NCBI RefSeq assembly: GCF_030064165.1
Contig: NZ_CP125947.1
Location: 1,550,001-1,614,000 of the forward strand
DNA: 64,000 nt
Direction of reading: 5' to 3'
Source of the DNA: Comamonas resistens
GTDB taxonomy: Bacteria > Pseudomonadota > Gammaproteobacteria > Burkholderiales > Burkholderiaceae_C
Part shown: one piece after another, positions 8,909 to 17,002 of the stretch
How positions within the stretch are numbered: the stretch's first letter is position 1
Layout: every line of letters starts with the position of its first letter
Notes under the pieces: generated by a model
What the model saw: only the letters and a program-made list of their open reading frames with translations
Told to the model about the DNA's origin: nothing
The model's database searches: none
Translations under genes and position numbers: made by a program

Positions 8909-9273
8909 TGGAAATCGTTCTGGCTGTTGCCATTGGAGTGCTGACCGGCTCCGGCGTCTGGCTGCTGCTGCGGCCCCGTACCTTCCAGGTCATCATGGGT
9001 CTGTCGCTGTTGTCCTATGCAGTCAATCTTTTCATCTTCAGCATGGGCCGTCAGGGCCTGGCCATCAACAAGGCCCCGGTGCTGCAAAACGGCGTACCCA
9101 CCGATCTGTCGCATTACGCCGATCCCATGCCCCAGGCACTGGTGCTGACGGCCATCGTGATCGGCTTTGCCATGACGGCACTGTTCCTCGTGGTGCTGCT
9201 GGCATCGCGTGGCAGCTCGGGCACCGACCATGTGGATGGTGTCCATTCGCGGACTGAGCAGGAAATGCTATGA
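8908..9273 (+). CDS. mrpC: Mrp antiporter subunit C
   Basis: A 121-residue NuoK-like subunit with three hydrophobic helices and the typical motif GVWLLLRPRTFQVIMGLSLLSYAVNL. Its ATG overlaps the last base of the mrpA stop codon, and a GTG at 8905 is also possible. The stop overlaps the mrpD ATG (ATGA). MrpC is a small core subunit of the antiporter complex needed for its assembly and activity. Length and overlap pattern are normal for the family. Confidence 0.92.
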   Translation: MEIVLAVAIGVLTGSGVWLLLRPRTFQVIMGLSLLSYAVNLFIFSMGRQGLAINKAPVLQNGVPTDLSHYADPMPQALVLTAIVIGFAMTALFLVVLLASRGSSGTDHVDGVHSRTEQEML

Positions 9274-11093
9274 CCGGATGGACCGAGTTCTTGATGCCGC
9301 ATCTGATGCTGGCACCCATCATGCTGCCCATGTTCACGGCAGCGCTGATGCTGTTCATGGGCGAGGAGCGCCAGCGCCTGAAGCTGGGCATGAACATTTT
9401 GTCCACTACGGTGGGCCTGCTGCTCGTCATCATGCTGCTGGGCTGGACCAACCAGTCGGGCGCGACGGCCACCATGGCTGTCTACCTGCCAGGCAACTGG
9501 CAGGCGCCTTTTGGCATTGCGCTGGCACTGGACAGACTCAGCGCGCTGATGCTGCTGGTGATCTATGTCGTGGCGCTGGCGGCCCTGGTGTTTTCGGCGG
9601 CGCGGGGGCACAAGGCTGGCGTGCATTTCCACCCGCTGTTCCAGCTGCAGCTCATGGGGCTGAGCGGAGCGTTCCTGACCGCGGACCTGTTCAACCTGTT
9701 CGTGTTCTTCGAGATCATGCTGGCTGCCTCCTACGGTTTGCTGCTGCATGGCTCGGGGCGCACCCGTATCCAGGCGGGGCTGCATTACATTGCCATCAAT
9801 CTGGTGGCTTCCTCACTGTTCCTGATCGGCGTGTCCATGCTCTACGGCATTACGGGCACGCTCAATATGGCCGATCTGGCACGTGCCATTCCCCTCGTGC
9901 ATGAAGCGGATCGCGGCTTGCTGCATGCGGCTGTGGGCGTGCTGGGCACGGCCTTTTTGATCAAGGCTGCGATGTGGCCGCTGAACTTCTGGCTGGTGCC
10001 CGCATACAGCGCGGCCATAGCGCCATCGGCGGCATTGTTTGCCGTGATGACCAAGGTGGGCGTCTATGTCATCTTGCGCCTGTGGACGCTGCTGTTCAGC
10101 TCCGAGGCCGGTGAGTCGGCCCTGTTTGGTGGCAACTGGCTGATTGTGGGCGGCATGGTGACCATGGTTTATGGGGCCATCGGCATGCTGGGTTCGCAGC
10201 GGCTGACCCATCTGGCGGGCTTTGCCGCCATCCTGTCTTCGGGCACCTTGCTGGCCGCCACGGGCTTTGGCCAGAACCTGCTGACAGCAGGCCTGCTTTA
10301 TTACCTGCCTGGATCGACTCTGGCCGTGGCGGCGCTATTCCTGATAGCCGATGTGGTGGATCGCTGGCGTGTCGATGAGGAGGCTGGTGAGCCCTACGAG
10401 GATGAGGAGGCACCATTCCTCAACGCGGAGCTGTTGCCCACCGAAGGCTTCAACCTTGATGAGGACGAAGAGCTGTTGATCGGCCGGGCCGTGCCTGCTG
10501 CGGCAGCCTTCATCGGTGTGAGCTTCATGATCTGCACCTTGCTGATCTCGGGCCTGCCACCGCTTTCGGGCTTTGTCGGCAAGTTCGCCATGTTGACCAC
10601 CTTGCTCAATCCCCTGGGCCTGGGGACCAGCAATGGCATACAGGCCGGCTGGCAGGGCTGGGCCATGGTGGCGTTGCTCATCGTCACGGGCCTGATGGCC
10701 TTGATCGCATTGACGCGGGCGGGTATTCGCCATTTCTGGGCCAATCCCGAGCAAAGTGCGCCTTCGCTCAAGGTGGCCGAAGGGCTGCCGATTGCCGCCT
10801 TGCTGCTGTGCTGCGTGGCCTTGACGGTCAAGGCCGATGATGTGATGCGCTACACCCAGCGTGCGGCCAACGCCCTGCATTCGCCCGATGTCTATGTGAG
10901 TACCGTGATGGGGCAAACTCCCGTGCCGGCGCCCAATGACAAAAAGGCCCTGGATGCAGAAAGCCCCGAAGCTGCAGCCCGTGCTGCCGCCCGTGAAATG
11001 CAGGATGAACCTGCGCCCGGTATCGCCGAGCCTGAAAGCGAGAGCGCCGAATCCCTGCCAACGCTTGCGCGCAAGGAGGGCGGTCAATCATGA
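9270..11093 (+). CDS. mrpD: Mrp antiporter subunit D, with acidic insertion and long tail
   Basis: A 607-residue NuoN/NuoL-like antiporter subunit. Core motifs include LFNLFVFFEIMLAASYGLLLHG (conserved Glu) and FLIKAAMWPLNFWLVPAYSAA (conserved Lys). It is about 100 residues longer than typical MrpD. One extra piece is an acidic loop at about residues 368-410 (EEAGEPYEDEEAP...DEDEELL) between late helices. The other is a tail of about 60 residues rich in Ala, Glu and Pro after the last helix. Both should face water. The gene sits within the overlapping mrp operon and shares ATGA junctions on both sides. Confidence 0.93.
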   Translation: MTGWTEFLMPHLMLAPIMLPMFTAALMLFMGEERQRLKLGMNILSTTVGLLLVIMLLGWTNQSGATATMAVYLPGNWQAPFGIALALDRLSALMLLVIYVVALAALVFSAARGHKAGVHFHPLFQLQLMGLSGAFLTADLFNLFVFFEIMLAASYGLLLHGSGRTRIQAGLHYIAINLVASSLFLIGVSMLYGITGTLNMADLARAIPLVHEADRGLLHAAVGVLGTAFLIKAAMWPLNFWLVPAYSAAIAPSAALFAVMTKVGVYVILRLWTLLFSSEAGESALFGGNWLIVGGMVTMVYGAIGMLGSQRLTHLAGFAAILSSGTLLAATGFGQNLLTAGLLYYLPGSTLAVAALFLIADVVDRWRVDEEAGEPYEDEEAPFLNAELLPTEGFNLDEDEELLIGRAVPAAAAFIGVSFMICTLLISGLPPLSGFVGKFAMLTTLLNPLGLGTSNGIQAGWQGWAMVALLIVTGLMALIALTRAGIRHFWANPEQSAPSLKVAEGLPIAALLLCCVALTVKADDVMRYTQRAANALHSPDVYVSTVMGQTPVPAPNDKKALDAESPEAAARAAAREMQDEPAPGIAEPESESAESLPTLARKEGGQS

Positions 11094-11590
11094 GAAAACT
11101 ATTCAAGAGCATCTTCCCGGCGCCACTGCTGTCCGCCGCTTTGCTGCTGCTGTGGCTGCTGCTCAATCGCTCGGTCAGCTCCGGGCAGATTCTGCTGGGC
11201 CTGATTCTGGGCCTGCTGATTCCCTTGCTGCTGCGTGGCCTGCGTCCGTTGCCGGTGCAGGTCAGCCATCCGCTGACCATTTTGAAGCTGGCGCTGCGCG
11301 TGGTCTGGGATACCTCGGTATCCAACTTCAATGTGCTGCGTTTTTTAGTACTGCCCAAGCAACGCAGACATCCAGCTGCCTTTGTGCACATTCCGCTGGA
11401 GCTGCGTGACCCCAACGGACTGGCGGTGCTGGCCATGATTGTCTGCATCACGCCAGGCACGGCCTGGGCCGAGATTTCGCGGGATCGCTCCATGCTGCTG
11501 ATCCATGCTCTGGAGGTGGAAAGCGCCGAGCAGACCATCGCGCATATCAAGCAATACTACGAGCGCCCGCTGATGGAGATTTTTGAATGA
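11090..11590 (+). CDS. mrpE: Mrp antiporter subunit E
   Basis: A 166-residue MnhE-family subunit. Two or three N-terminal helices (LLSAALLLLWLLLNRSVSSGQILLG) are followed by a soluble domain with ITPGTAWAEISRDRSMLLIHALEV, the family signature. MrpE supports full antiport activity of the complex. It overlaps mrpD and mrpF by four bases at each end, which implies translational coupling. There is nothing unusual in length. Confidence 0.92.
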   Translation: MRKLFKSIFPAPLLSAALLLLWLLLNRSVSSGQILLGLILGLLIPLLLRGLRPLPVQVSHPLTILKLALRVVWDTSVSNFNVLRFLVLPKQRRHPAAFVHIPLELRDPNGLAVLAMIVCITPGTAWAEISRDRSMLLIHALEVESAEQTIAHIKQYYERPLMEIFE

Positions 11591-11865
11591 GCCCCTGGTT
11601 TTATTGGGTGTTGATGGCTTCTCTGGTCATGTTGCTGGCGGCCATGGGATGCGCGGTGCTGCGTCTGCTCAAAGGCCCGCACGCGCAGGACAGGGTGCTG
11701 GCGCTGGACTGCATGTATCTGAACGGCATGCTGGTCATGCTGGTCATGGGCATTCTGTATGACAGCACCAATTACTTCGAGGCGGCTCTGCTGGTGGCCT
11801 TGTTCGGTTGCGTGGGCTCGACCGCCATGGCCAAGTTCCTGCTGCGCGGCGAGGTGATCGAATGA
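11587..11865 (+). CDS. mrpF: Mrp antiporter subunit F
   Basis: A 92-residue subunit with three membrane helices. The family pattern RLLKGPHAQDRVLALDCMYLNG contains the conserved Asp between helices one and two. MrpF is homologous to part of bile-acid/Na+ exporters and is a small integral part of the Mrp complex. It overlaps mrpE and mrpG by four bases. Normal length. Confidence 0.92.
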   Translation: MSPWFYWVLMASLVMLLAAMGCAVLRLLKGPHAQDRVLALDCMYLNGMLVMLVMGILYDSTNYFEAALLVALFGCVGSTAMAKFLLRGEVIE

Positions 11866-12353
11866 GCACCGAGACCATTGGTGTGGACCTGCCGCTGTGG
11901 GCGCAGATTCTGGTGGCTGCGCTGGTGTTTGGCGGGGCGCTGATTGCGCTGCTGGGCTCCATGGGGCTATGGCGGCTCAAGAGCTATTTCGAGCGCGTGC
12001 ACTCACCCTCCATCATTGCCACCATGGGCTGCTGGCTCATCATGCATGCCACCTGGATCTACTTTTCCGTCAGCGGTCAGGGCTTTGTCATGCACTCGGT
12101 GCTGATCGCCATCTTCATTGCCGTGACGGTGCCCATCACCACCATCTTTCTGATGCGCGCAGCGCTGTTTCGCTCACGCCGCGCGGGCGAATCCGTGCCG
12201 CCCACGCTGAGCAATCTGGTGCTCAACGAACCTCTGGATGAAGAGGAGAGCGACGAAGCTGCAGGGGACAAGAGCGATAGCAGTGATGAAGGCGACAAAG
12301 GCGACCAGGGCAGCAAGGCGCTCCCATCCGGCAAGCCGGCAGACACGCACTGA
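11862..12353 (+). CDS. mrpG: Mrp antiporter subunit G, with acidic tail
   Basis: A 163-residue protein; the MnhG domain fills about residues 10-110 (GSMGLWRLKSYFERVHSPSI is the signature). The last 45 residues form an unusual acidic Asp/Glu/Ser/Lys-rich tail (EEESDEAAGDKSDSSDEGDKGD). The true start is the ATG overlapping the mrpF stop. It is the last gene of the antiporter operon. crcB follows after 39 bases and could be co-transcribed, although it has its own promoter-like sequence. Confidence 0.9.
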   Translation: MSTETIGVDLPLWAQILVAALVFGGALIALLGSMGLWRLKSYFERVHSPSIIATMGCWLIMHATWIYFSVSGQGFVMHSVLIAIFIAVTVPITTIFLMRAALFRSRRAGESVPPTLSNLVLNEPLDEEESDEAAGDKSDSSDEGDKGDQGSKALPSGKPADTH

Positions 12354-12379
12354 TGCGGTAGATGACTGGCGTTTTGCTC

Positions 12380-12385
12380 TAAATT
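12380..12385 (+). promoter_or_regulatory. Candidate -10 box close to the crcB start
   Basis: TAAATT is preceded by CTC, as at mrpA, and ends seven bases before the crcB ATG. No Shine-Dalgarno sequence is visible. The resemblance to the mrpA start (CTCTAAA...CCCATG or CCATG) suggests a leaderless start. No fluoride riboswitch is recognisable in the 40-base gap. Confidence 0.3.
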
Positions 12386-12392
12386 GCCACCC

Positions 12393-12767
12393 ATGCTGAA
12401 TATTTTTGCCATTTGCGTCGGTGCCTGCGTCGGGGCGCTATCTCGCTGGGGGCTGGGACTGTGGCTGAGCAGCGGCGCGACCATGCCCTGGGGCACCTTG
12501 GCTGCCAACCTGATCGGCGGCTATCTGATCGGCCTGTTCGTGGCGCTGTTTCAGGCCATGCCGCAGCTCGATCCGGCATGGAAACTGGCTTTGATCACGG
12601 GCTTTCTGGGGGCATTGACCACGTTTTCCAGTTTCTCCGCCGAGGTCATCGGACTGCTGCAACAGCAGCGCCTGATTGCCGCGGGGGGCTGGGCAGGCCT
12701 GCATCTGCTGGGCTCGCTGTGCATGACCTATCTGGGGATTCACAGCTGGTCGTGGTTCGGCCGCTGA
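12393..12767 (+). CDS. crcB: Fluoride channel CrcB (Fluc)
   Basis: A 124-residue membrane protein with four helices and the Fluc signatures GACVGALSRWGLGLWL (residues 8-23) and GFLGALTTFSSFSAEV, which contains the Phe and polar residues lining the fluoride path. It works as a dual-topology dimer that lets cytosolic F- leak out. The ATG at 12393 is the family-consistent start; an upstream TTG at 12384 is in frame. It follows the mrp operon closely, so ion-related genes are grouped. Confidence 0.92.
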   Translation: MLNIFAICVGACVGALSRWGLGLWLSSGATMPWGTLAANLIGGYLIGLFVALFQAMPQLDPAWKLALITGFLGALTTFSSFSAEVIGLLQQQRLIAAGGWAGLHLLGSLCMTYLGIHSWSWFGR

Positions 12768-12836
12768 GCCGGGCTGGCTCACCATTGCGCACTATGCTGG
12801 TAAACCTCTTATGCATGCAGAGGCTAAATACTGGCG

Positions 12837-12850
12837 AAAGCTATAGCTTT
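12837..12850. repeat. Perfect 14-base palindrome
   Basis: AAAGCTATAGCTTT is its own reverse complement and lies between crcB and the LOG-family gene, 140 bases before the latter. It shares ATAGCTTT with the dispersed GATAGCT repeats and may be a decayed copy or a regulator site. Confidence 0.35.
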
Positions 12851-12989
12851 GTGAGCGTATAGTGCAAGCATCACACGCGCTTCACGCGCATTTGATATTG
12901 AAGTGTTTGACGGATGGGCGGTCCGTGCCAGCGAACTTTCAACAGTTCCACTGGCCAGTGCTGTCCAGCATTCTTAGATCCGAGGCTCC

Positions 12990-13865
12990 ATGCAAATTTC
13001 TTCTCCTCTGTCCGATACCGATCTGGCCAATGCCTGGGCTGAACTTCACAACCAGGCGCATAACGGCAAAGAACTGGAACCTCATTCCAACCGTCTTGCT
13101 TTCGCCGACCCGGAGTTCATGTTCCGCCGGGAAACGCGCGGCATTCGCATGCAGCTGGAACTGCTCAAGCCCGATCTGGGGCAGATCGAGCACAATATCG
13201 AACACACCGTGGTCGTCTACGGCAGCGCCCGTTTTGTGGACATGGATCAGGCTCGCCAGCAGCTGGCAGAAGCCCGTGCCAGCGGCGACACGCAACGCAT
13301 GGCCCTGGCCGAGCGCACGCTGCGCAATGCCGAGCGTTACGAGGCCGCGCGTGCCTTTGCGCGCATCGTGGCCACCGAAGGCATGAAGCAGCCGCCCAGC
13401 GAGCGTTTCTATATCTGCACGGGCGGCGGCCCCGGCATCATGGAGGCGGCCAATCGCGGCGCGCATGATGCGGGTGCGCCCAATATCGGTCTCAACATCT
13501 ATCTGCCGCACGAGCAGCATGGCAACCCCTACATCACGCCGGAGCTGAGCTTCAAGTTCCACTACTTTGCGCTGCGCAAGATGCATTTCATGATGCGTGC
13601 CAAGGCGCTGGTGGCCTTCCCCGGCGGCTTTGGCACCATGGACGAGCTGTTCGAGGTGCTGACGCTGGTGCAGACGCACAAGAGCAAGCCCGTGCCCGTG
13701 ATTCTGTTCGGCAAGGAGTTCTGGAAGAAGGTGTTGAATTTCGACGTGCTGATCGAGGAGGGCACGATCTCGGCCAAGGATCTCAATCTGTTCCGCTACA
13801 CCGATGATCCAGCCGAGGCCTGGCAGCTGATTCAGCAGTTCTACCAGACAGGCTGGAATAGCTGA
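12990..13865 (+). CDS. LOG-family protein (TIGR00730 type), nucleotide phosphoribohydrolase-like
   Basis: A 291-residue Rossmann-like protein. It has GGGPGIMEAANRGAHDAG (about residues 146-163) and PGGFGTMDELFEVLTL (about 211-226), the two signatures of the LOG family. Characterised members cleave cytokinin riboside monophosphates or purine mononucleotides to free base and ribose phosphate; many bacterial ones were once misnamed lysine decarboxylases. It has a longer N-terminal region (about 90 residues) than short LOG proteins. It is a single gene with its own terminator at 13887-13925. The real substrate here is unknown. Confidence 0.85.
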   Translation: MQISSPLSDTDLANAWAELHNQAHNGKELEPHSNRLAFADPEFMFRRETRGIRMQLELLKPDLGQIEHNIEHTVVVYGSARFVDMDQARQQLAEARASGDTQRMALAERTLRNAERYEAARAFARIVATEGMKQPPSERFYICTGGGPGIMEAANRGAHDAGAPNIGLNIYLPHEQHGNPYITPELSFKFHYFALRKMHFMMRAKALVAFPGGFGTMDELFEVLTLVQTHKSKPVPVILFGKEFWKKVLNFDVLIEEGTISAKDLNLFRYTDDPAEAWQLIQQFYQTGWNS

Positions 13866-13886
13866 TCTGCCTATTGCACGCATATG

Positions 13887-13925
13887 AAAAGCTGTCAGAG
13901 GGTATTCCTCCGGCAGCTTTTTTTT
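13887..13925 (+). terminator. Rho-independent terminator after the LOG gene
   Basis: AAAAGCTG pairs with CAGCTTTT across a 19-base loop that has its own small GAGG/CCTC stem, followed by a run of eight T. It begins 21 bases after the stop. Confidence 0.8.
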
Positions 13926-13936
13926 GCTCATGAATC

Positions 13937-13973
13937 CATAGCTTGTGGCGCTTTGTCACTAAGCGCTGCAGCC
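13937..13973 (+). repeat. Dispersed intergenic repeat, copy 2 of 8
   Basis: CATAGCT-TGTG-GCGCTT-N7-AAGCG-CTG-CAGCC aligns without gaps to the other copies. It ends four bases before the stop codon of the minus-strand DUF2199 gene. Confidence 0.65.
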
Positions 13974-13976
13974 TTG

Positions 13977-14504
13977 TCAGGCCTGGATTCCATGCAGGGC
14001 TTGCTCGGCCAGCTGCTGGGCACGTGCAATTGAAATGCCTTCATGCTGGTCGATGACCAATGCATCGCTTTCATCGCCGGAGCGATGCAGCCGCACGCGC
14101 GGACGTGTGCCATCGGTCTGGATATGGACGTCGGCGGGGCGTGACTTCTGCGTGGGGTAGACGGCAATCAGATTGGACAGCCAGCCGAAGAAGATCAGGT
14201 CTTCGGGCAGCTTGTTGTAGGAGTCCAGATAGCGCTGAAAGCTGGTCTCGCTGGCCGAGACCCAGACACCCCAGAGAAAGGGCTCTTCCACACCATGAAT
14301 CGGCACCTCCAGAAGCGCGCGCACATAGTATTGCGTGCCTTCGGGGTGGGTGATGACGCAGAGATCGTCGCCCAGCTCGGCCCATTCCTCGCGCTCTTGC
14401 TCGCTCAGATATCGGTAGGGTGCTGGAGCGTCGAAAGCAAAGCTTGGAGAGCCCTCATGAAGCTCGTCGCATTTGCGGCATTTGTAGGCAAAGATGGCGG
14501 CCAT
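13977..14504 (-). CDS. DUF2199 domain protein
   Basis: About 175 residues. The start IFAYKCRKCDELHEGSPSFAFDAP carries a CxxC zinc-type pair near the N terminus, typical of DUF2199, followed by the family's EQYYVRALLEVPI-like strand and the FLWGVWVSAS motif. DUF2199 proteins are often found in immunity gene lists beside SUKH and SUFU proteins; the biochemical role is unknown. The ATG at 14504 is preferred; a start at 14519 would overlap the upstream DUF938 gene. It is the last gene of the minus-strand run that starts near 21.6 kb, in a pair with DUF938 (gap 11 bases). Confidence 0.8.
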   Translation of the reverse strand: MAAIFAYKCRKCDELHEGSPSFAFDAPAPYRYLSEQEREEWAELGDDLCVITHPEGTQYYVRALLEVPIHGVEEPFLWGVWVSASETSFQRYLDSYNKLPEDLIFFGWLSNLIAVYPTQKSRPADVHIQTDGTRPRVRLHRSGDESDALVIDQHEGISIARAQQLAEQALHGIQA

Positions 14505-14515
14505 GGTGCTCCGTC

Positions 14516-15160
14516 TCAAAGTTTGTGAAAGACCAGTGTGCGGTTGTTGGCGGGCATGGCCTGGTCGAGTTGCAGCTGCATGCCATGCTCCTGTGCCAGA
14601 GCCGTGATGGCTTCAAAGTCGCGAATGCCGCTGGCCGCATCGCGTTGGCGCAGCCAGGCGTCGAAAGCCTGGTTGCTTTTGCTGGTGAACTGGCCACCAT
14701 AGTTGAACGGCCCATAGATGGCAAACATGCCGCCTGTCGGCAGATGCTGACCCACCAGCGTAAACATGCGCTGCACCAGAGGCCAGGCCACGATGTGGCA
14801 GGTGTTGCTGGTGAATACGGCATCAAAAGACTGGGGGCTGCCGCTGTCAGGCCAGGCACTGCTGGCCAGATCAAAAACCAAGGGCGCACGCAGATTGGCA
14901 GCGCCATGGGCTGCATGCCAGGCCTGGATGCCTGCATGCTGCTCTTGCAGGTCGCTGGTCTGCCAGATCAGATGGGCTAGGCGAGGGGCAAGGAAGACGC
15001 TGTGCTGGCCGGTGCCGGAGCCAATCTCCAGCACATGGCGGCTACATGCAAAAGCGGTGCTCAGTACTTCGAAAATCGGGCCTTGATTGTTCTCGCAGGC
15101 CTGGGAAAAAGGCAATGGTGAGGAGGCGTTCATGTGGATGTGGAGCGAGACGGTTTTCAT
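14516..15160 (-). CDS. DUF938 class I SAM-dependent methyltransferase
   Basis: About 214 residues. LEIGSGTGQHSVFLAPRLAHLIWQTSD is the SAM-binding motif I of the DUF938 group, followed by FDAVFTSNTCHIVAW and a GGMFAIYGPFNYGGQFTS segment, both family marks. The substrate is unknown. An ATG at 15160 has a GAGAAG-type ribosome site; the ATG at 15133 is an alternative that removes a nine-residue leader. It reads into DUF2199 with an 11-base gap, so the two are likely one transcript. Confidence 0.85.
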   Translation of the reverse strand: MKTVSLHIHMNASSPLPFSQACENNQGPIFEVLSTAFACSRHVLEIGSGTGQHSVFLAPRLAHLIWQTSDLQEQHAGIQAWHAAHGAANLRAPLVFDLASSAWPDSGSPQSFDAVFTSNTCHIVAWPLVQRMFTLVGQHLPTGGMFAIYGPFNYGGQFTSKSNQAFDAWLRQRDAASGIRDFEAITALAQEHGMQLQLDQAMPANNRTLVFHKL

Positions 15161-15222
15161 CAGCTTCTCTGCATTGTCCTCGTCGGGTGGGCGTCGCAGT
15201 GAGCTTGGGAGCCGTCACGCTC

Positions 15223-15810
15223 TCAGGGATTGAAGCGTAGCTTGATCTCGGGGCGCACACCTACTTCGCCGATGCGCCATGTATAGCTGCCGCTGCCGGA
15301 GGCAGGGGCGTTGTTCGCATTGTGAGAGATGACCTCGGCGCCTTCGGGAACATTGACGCGCAGGCTGCCATTTATCAGGACACCCATCTGGGCGAGGTCT
15401 GCTTTCTCCTTGCGCTTGACCGGTTGCACGGCAATCGTCATCACCCCGTCATGGCTGCTCTGGACGGAGAGCATGTCCAGCAGCTTCAGGGGCTCGCCCG
15501 CTTTGCGGCGGCCCTCCATTTCCAGCTGATAGCGGGCCTTGCCCATATAGACCGCTTTTTTGACATCGGGGTTCTGGCGCAGTTTCTGTGCTTCTGCGGC
15601 CAGGCTTTGCTGTTCCTTGTCGCTGAGAATCCCTTGCCGTTGCATCTTCAGCATGGCCATGGGGTCGATGGCGGTTCCTTCGTAGCTGTAGTCAAGGCTG
15701 GCATCGGGCTGAATGTCTATCTTCGCGGAAAAATGCTCGGGAATCAGGCAGCCGCTCAGCAAGGCTGCAGTTGCCAGGGCGGTCATCACCAGAAATGGTC
15801 GCAGATGCAT
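15223..15810 (-). CDS. Predicted lipoprotein, unknown function
   Basis: About 195 residues with a lipoprotein signal: basic start, hydrophobic stretch, then LLSGC with Cys at about residue 21. The mature part contains Lys-rich and mixed-strand sequence (KAVYMGKARYQLEMEGRRKAGEPLKLL) and ends WRIGEVGVRPEIKLRFNP. An AGGAA ribosome site precedes the ATG at 15810. It should be anchored in the cell envelope. I do not recognise a named domain. Confidence 0.75.
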   Translation of the reverse strand: MHLRPFLVMTALATAALLSGCLIPEHFSAKIDIQPDASLDYSYEGTAIDPMAMLKMQRQGILSDKEQQSLAAEAQKLRQNPDVKKAVYMGKARYQLEMEGRRKAGEPLKLLDMLSVQSSHDGVMTIAVQPVKRKEKADLAQMGVLINGSLRVNVPEGAEVISHNANNAPASGSGSYTWRIGEVGVRPEIKLRFNP

Positions 15811-15823
15811 GGTTGGTTCCTTT

Positions 15824-16039
15824 CTCACACCAGCGCCACACTGGTTTTGCATTGGGAGAGCTCGGCAATGCCTTGGTCGATGAAAGGCTGCGGGCCCTCG
15901 GGGCTGTGCACCCGGCGAGCTTGATTGACGCCTACAAATGCCACTTTGGCAATGCCCGATGACACCTATACGCTGGACAAGAATGGCCCTCGGCCAGCGG
16001 GCGTATGTCTTGTGCGCTCAGTGCAAAGCTTTTGCTCAT
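15824..16039 (-). pseudogene. Broken or frameshifted small gene
   Basis: On the minus strand an ATG at 16039, with the strong ribosome site AAGGTGAGG, starts MSKSFALSAQDIRPLAEGH, but the frame stops at 15932 after 35 codons. A second minus frame (about 15824-15967) then reads KVAFVGVNQARRVHSPEG and ends TSVALV before a TGA. The two frames overlap and neither alone looks like a whole protein. The start lies seven bases after the stop of the secreted-protein gene, as an operon member would. A frameshift or an internal deletion fits best. The parent family is not certain. Confidence 0.4.
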
Positions 16040-16046
16040 CCTCACC

Positions 16047-16514
16047 TTATTTGTCGTAGATGCCGATACGGGAGAAGAAATCCTGGGTGCTGGTCAGCGT
16101 CAGCGAGTCCATGTAGTCGCTGCAGCTGAGGCGAGCCAGAGTCTTGCGGTTTTTGCTGACCAGGATTTCGGTGCTGCCAGCCAGTGGCTCGTGAATTTCG
16201 TAGTCATAGGCGCCGTTCTTGAAGCGCAGCGCGGCACCGCGAGGCAGCAAATCCAGCTTGAACAGGCCAAAAGGATGGCGGGGAGCGGAGGGGTAGGCAA
16301 ACTCCTGCGTCGCTCCCTTGTAGGCACGGTACTGCAGATAGCCCTTGTTGGCTCCCAGGTCTTGCGATGCGCAGAGGGTATAGAACTTGCCATTGGCTTC
16401 GCAGTACCAGACCTGGCGTTCGGTCTGCGTGCAGGCATCGGGGCCTGCATGCGCTGTGCCGTGCAGGGACAGCAAGATCAGCGTGGTGCTCAGGGCCGTG
16501 CTCAGATGCTTCAT
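16047..16514 (-). CDS. Small secreted protein, unknown function
   Basis: A 155-residue protein with a clear signal peptide (hydrophobic stretch ending HGTAHA, cleavage before GPDAC). The mature part has four Cys (DACTQ, WYCEA, TLCAS, LSCSD), which could form two disulphides in the periplasm. No domain name is recognised. Its ATG overlaps the stop of the GFA gene (ATGA, 16511-16514), so the two are co-translated. A broken gene follows seven bases downstream. Confidence 0.75.
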   Translation of the reverse strand: MKHLSTALSTTLILLSLHGTAHAGPDACTQTERQVWYCEANGKFYTLCASQDLGANKGYLQYRAYKGATQEFAYPSAPRHPFGLFKLDLLPRGAALRFKNGAYDYEIHEPLAGSTEILVSKNRKTLARLSCSDYMDSLTLTSTQDFFSRIGIYDK

Positions 16515-16936
16515 GGCTTGCTGCTCGTGGGAGGAAGAGGTTGCTGCTCCACGCGCTGCAGCGATGCATCCATGCAGGCCCAGTCCGGGGCACTGGAGGC
16601 CCAGATATTCATGATGGGAGCCACGGAGGACGGGTTGTCGAGATTGCCGATACGGACCACGCGCAGCTGCGACCGTGCTGACGAGTAGGCGAAAAGCTGC
16701 GAGCCGCAGTTCGGGCAGAACTGGCGCGTGAGCTCATTGCCGCTGGCGGCAAGCTTGCGAAACTCGGCGACTTCGCCGCTGACGCTCAGGGCATCGACGG
16801 GCACCAGGGCATTGACCGTGCCGTTGGAGGCCAGATGCTGGCAGTCTCTGCACCAGCACACGCGCGCCATTTGCGGCTCGGCACTCAGCTTGAATTGCAC
16901 CTTGCCACAAAGGCATCGGCCGGTTCTGTCGGTCAT
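16511..16936 (-). CDS. GFA-family (CENP-V/Gfa) zinc protein
   Basis: About 141 residues with the GFA zinc pattern CLCGKVQF, then CWCRDCQH and FCPNCGSQLF: two Cys groups that bind zinc in this fold. The founding member was described as a glutathione-dependent formaldehyde-activating enzyme, but most members have no proven reaction. The ATG at 16936 has an AGGAG site seven bases upstream, which decides the start over a TTG at 16939. It is first in a short operon with the secreted protein. Confidence 0.88.
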   Translation of the reverse strand: MTDRTGRCLCGKVQFKLSAEPQMARVCWCRDCQHLASNGTVNALVPVDALSVSGEVAEFRKLAASGNELTRQFCPNCGSQLFAYSSARSQLRVVRIGNLDNPSSVAPIMNIWASSAPDWACMDASLQRVEQQPLPPTSSKP

Positions 16937-17002
16937 CAAGGTCTCCTGTGTTCGAATGGGCAGGCCATGGTAGCCGCTGAGCCTGGCGATACAAGCGCTG
17001 GC

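Noticed and set aside
12354..12392. Fluoride riboswitch before crcB
   Set aside because: The gap is only 39 bases and shows no pseudoknot-forming sequence.
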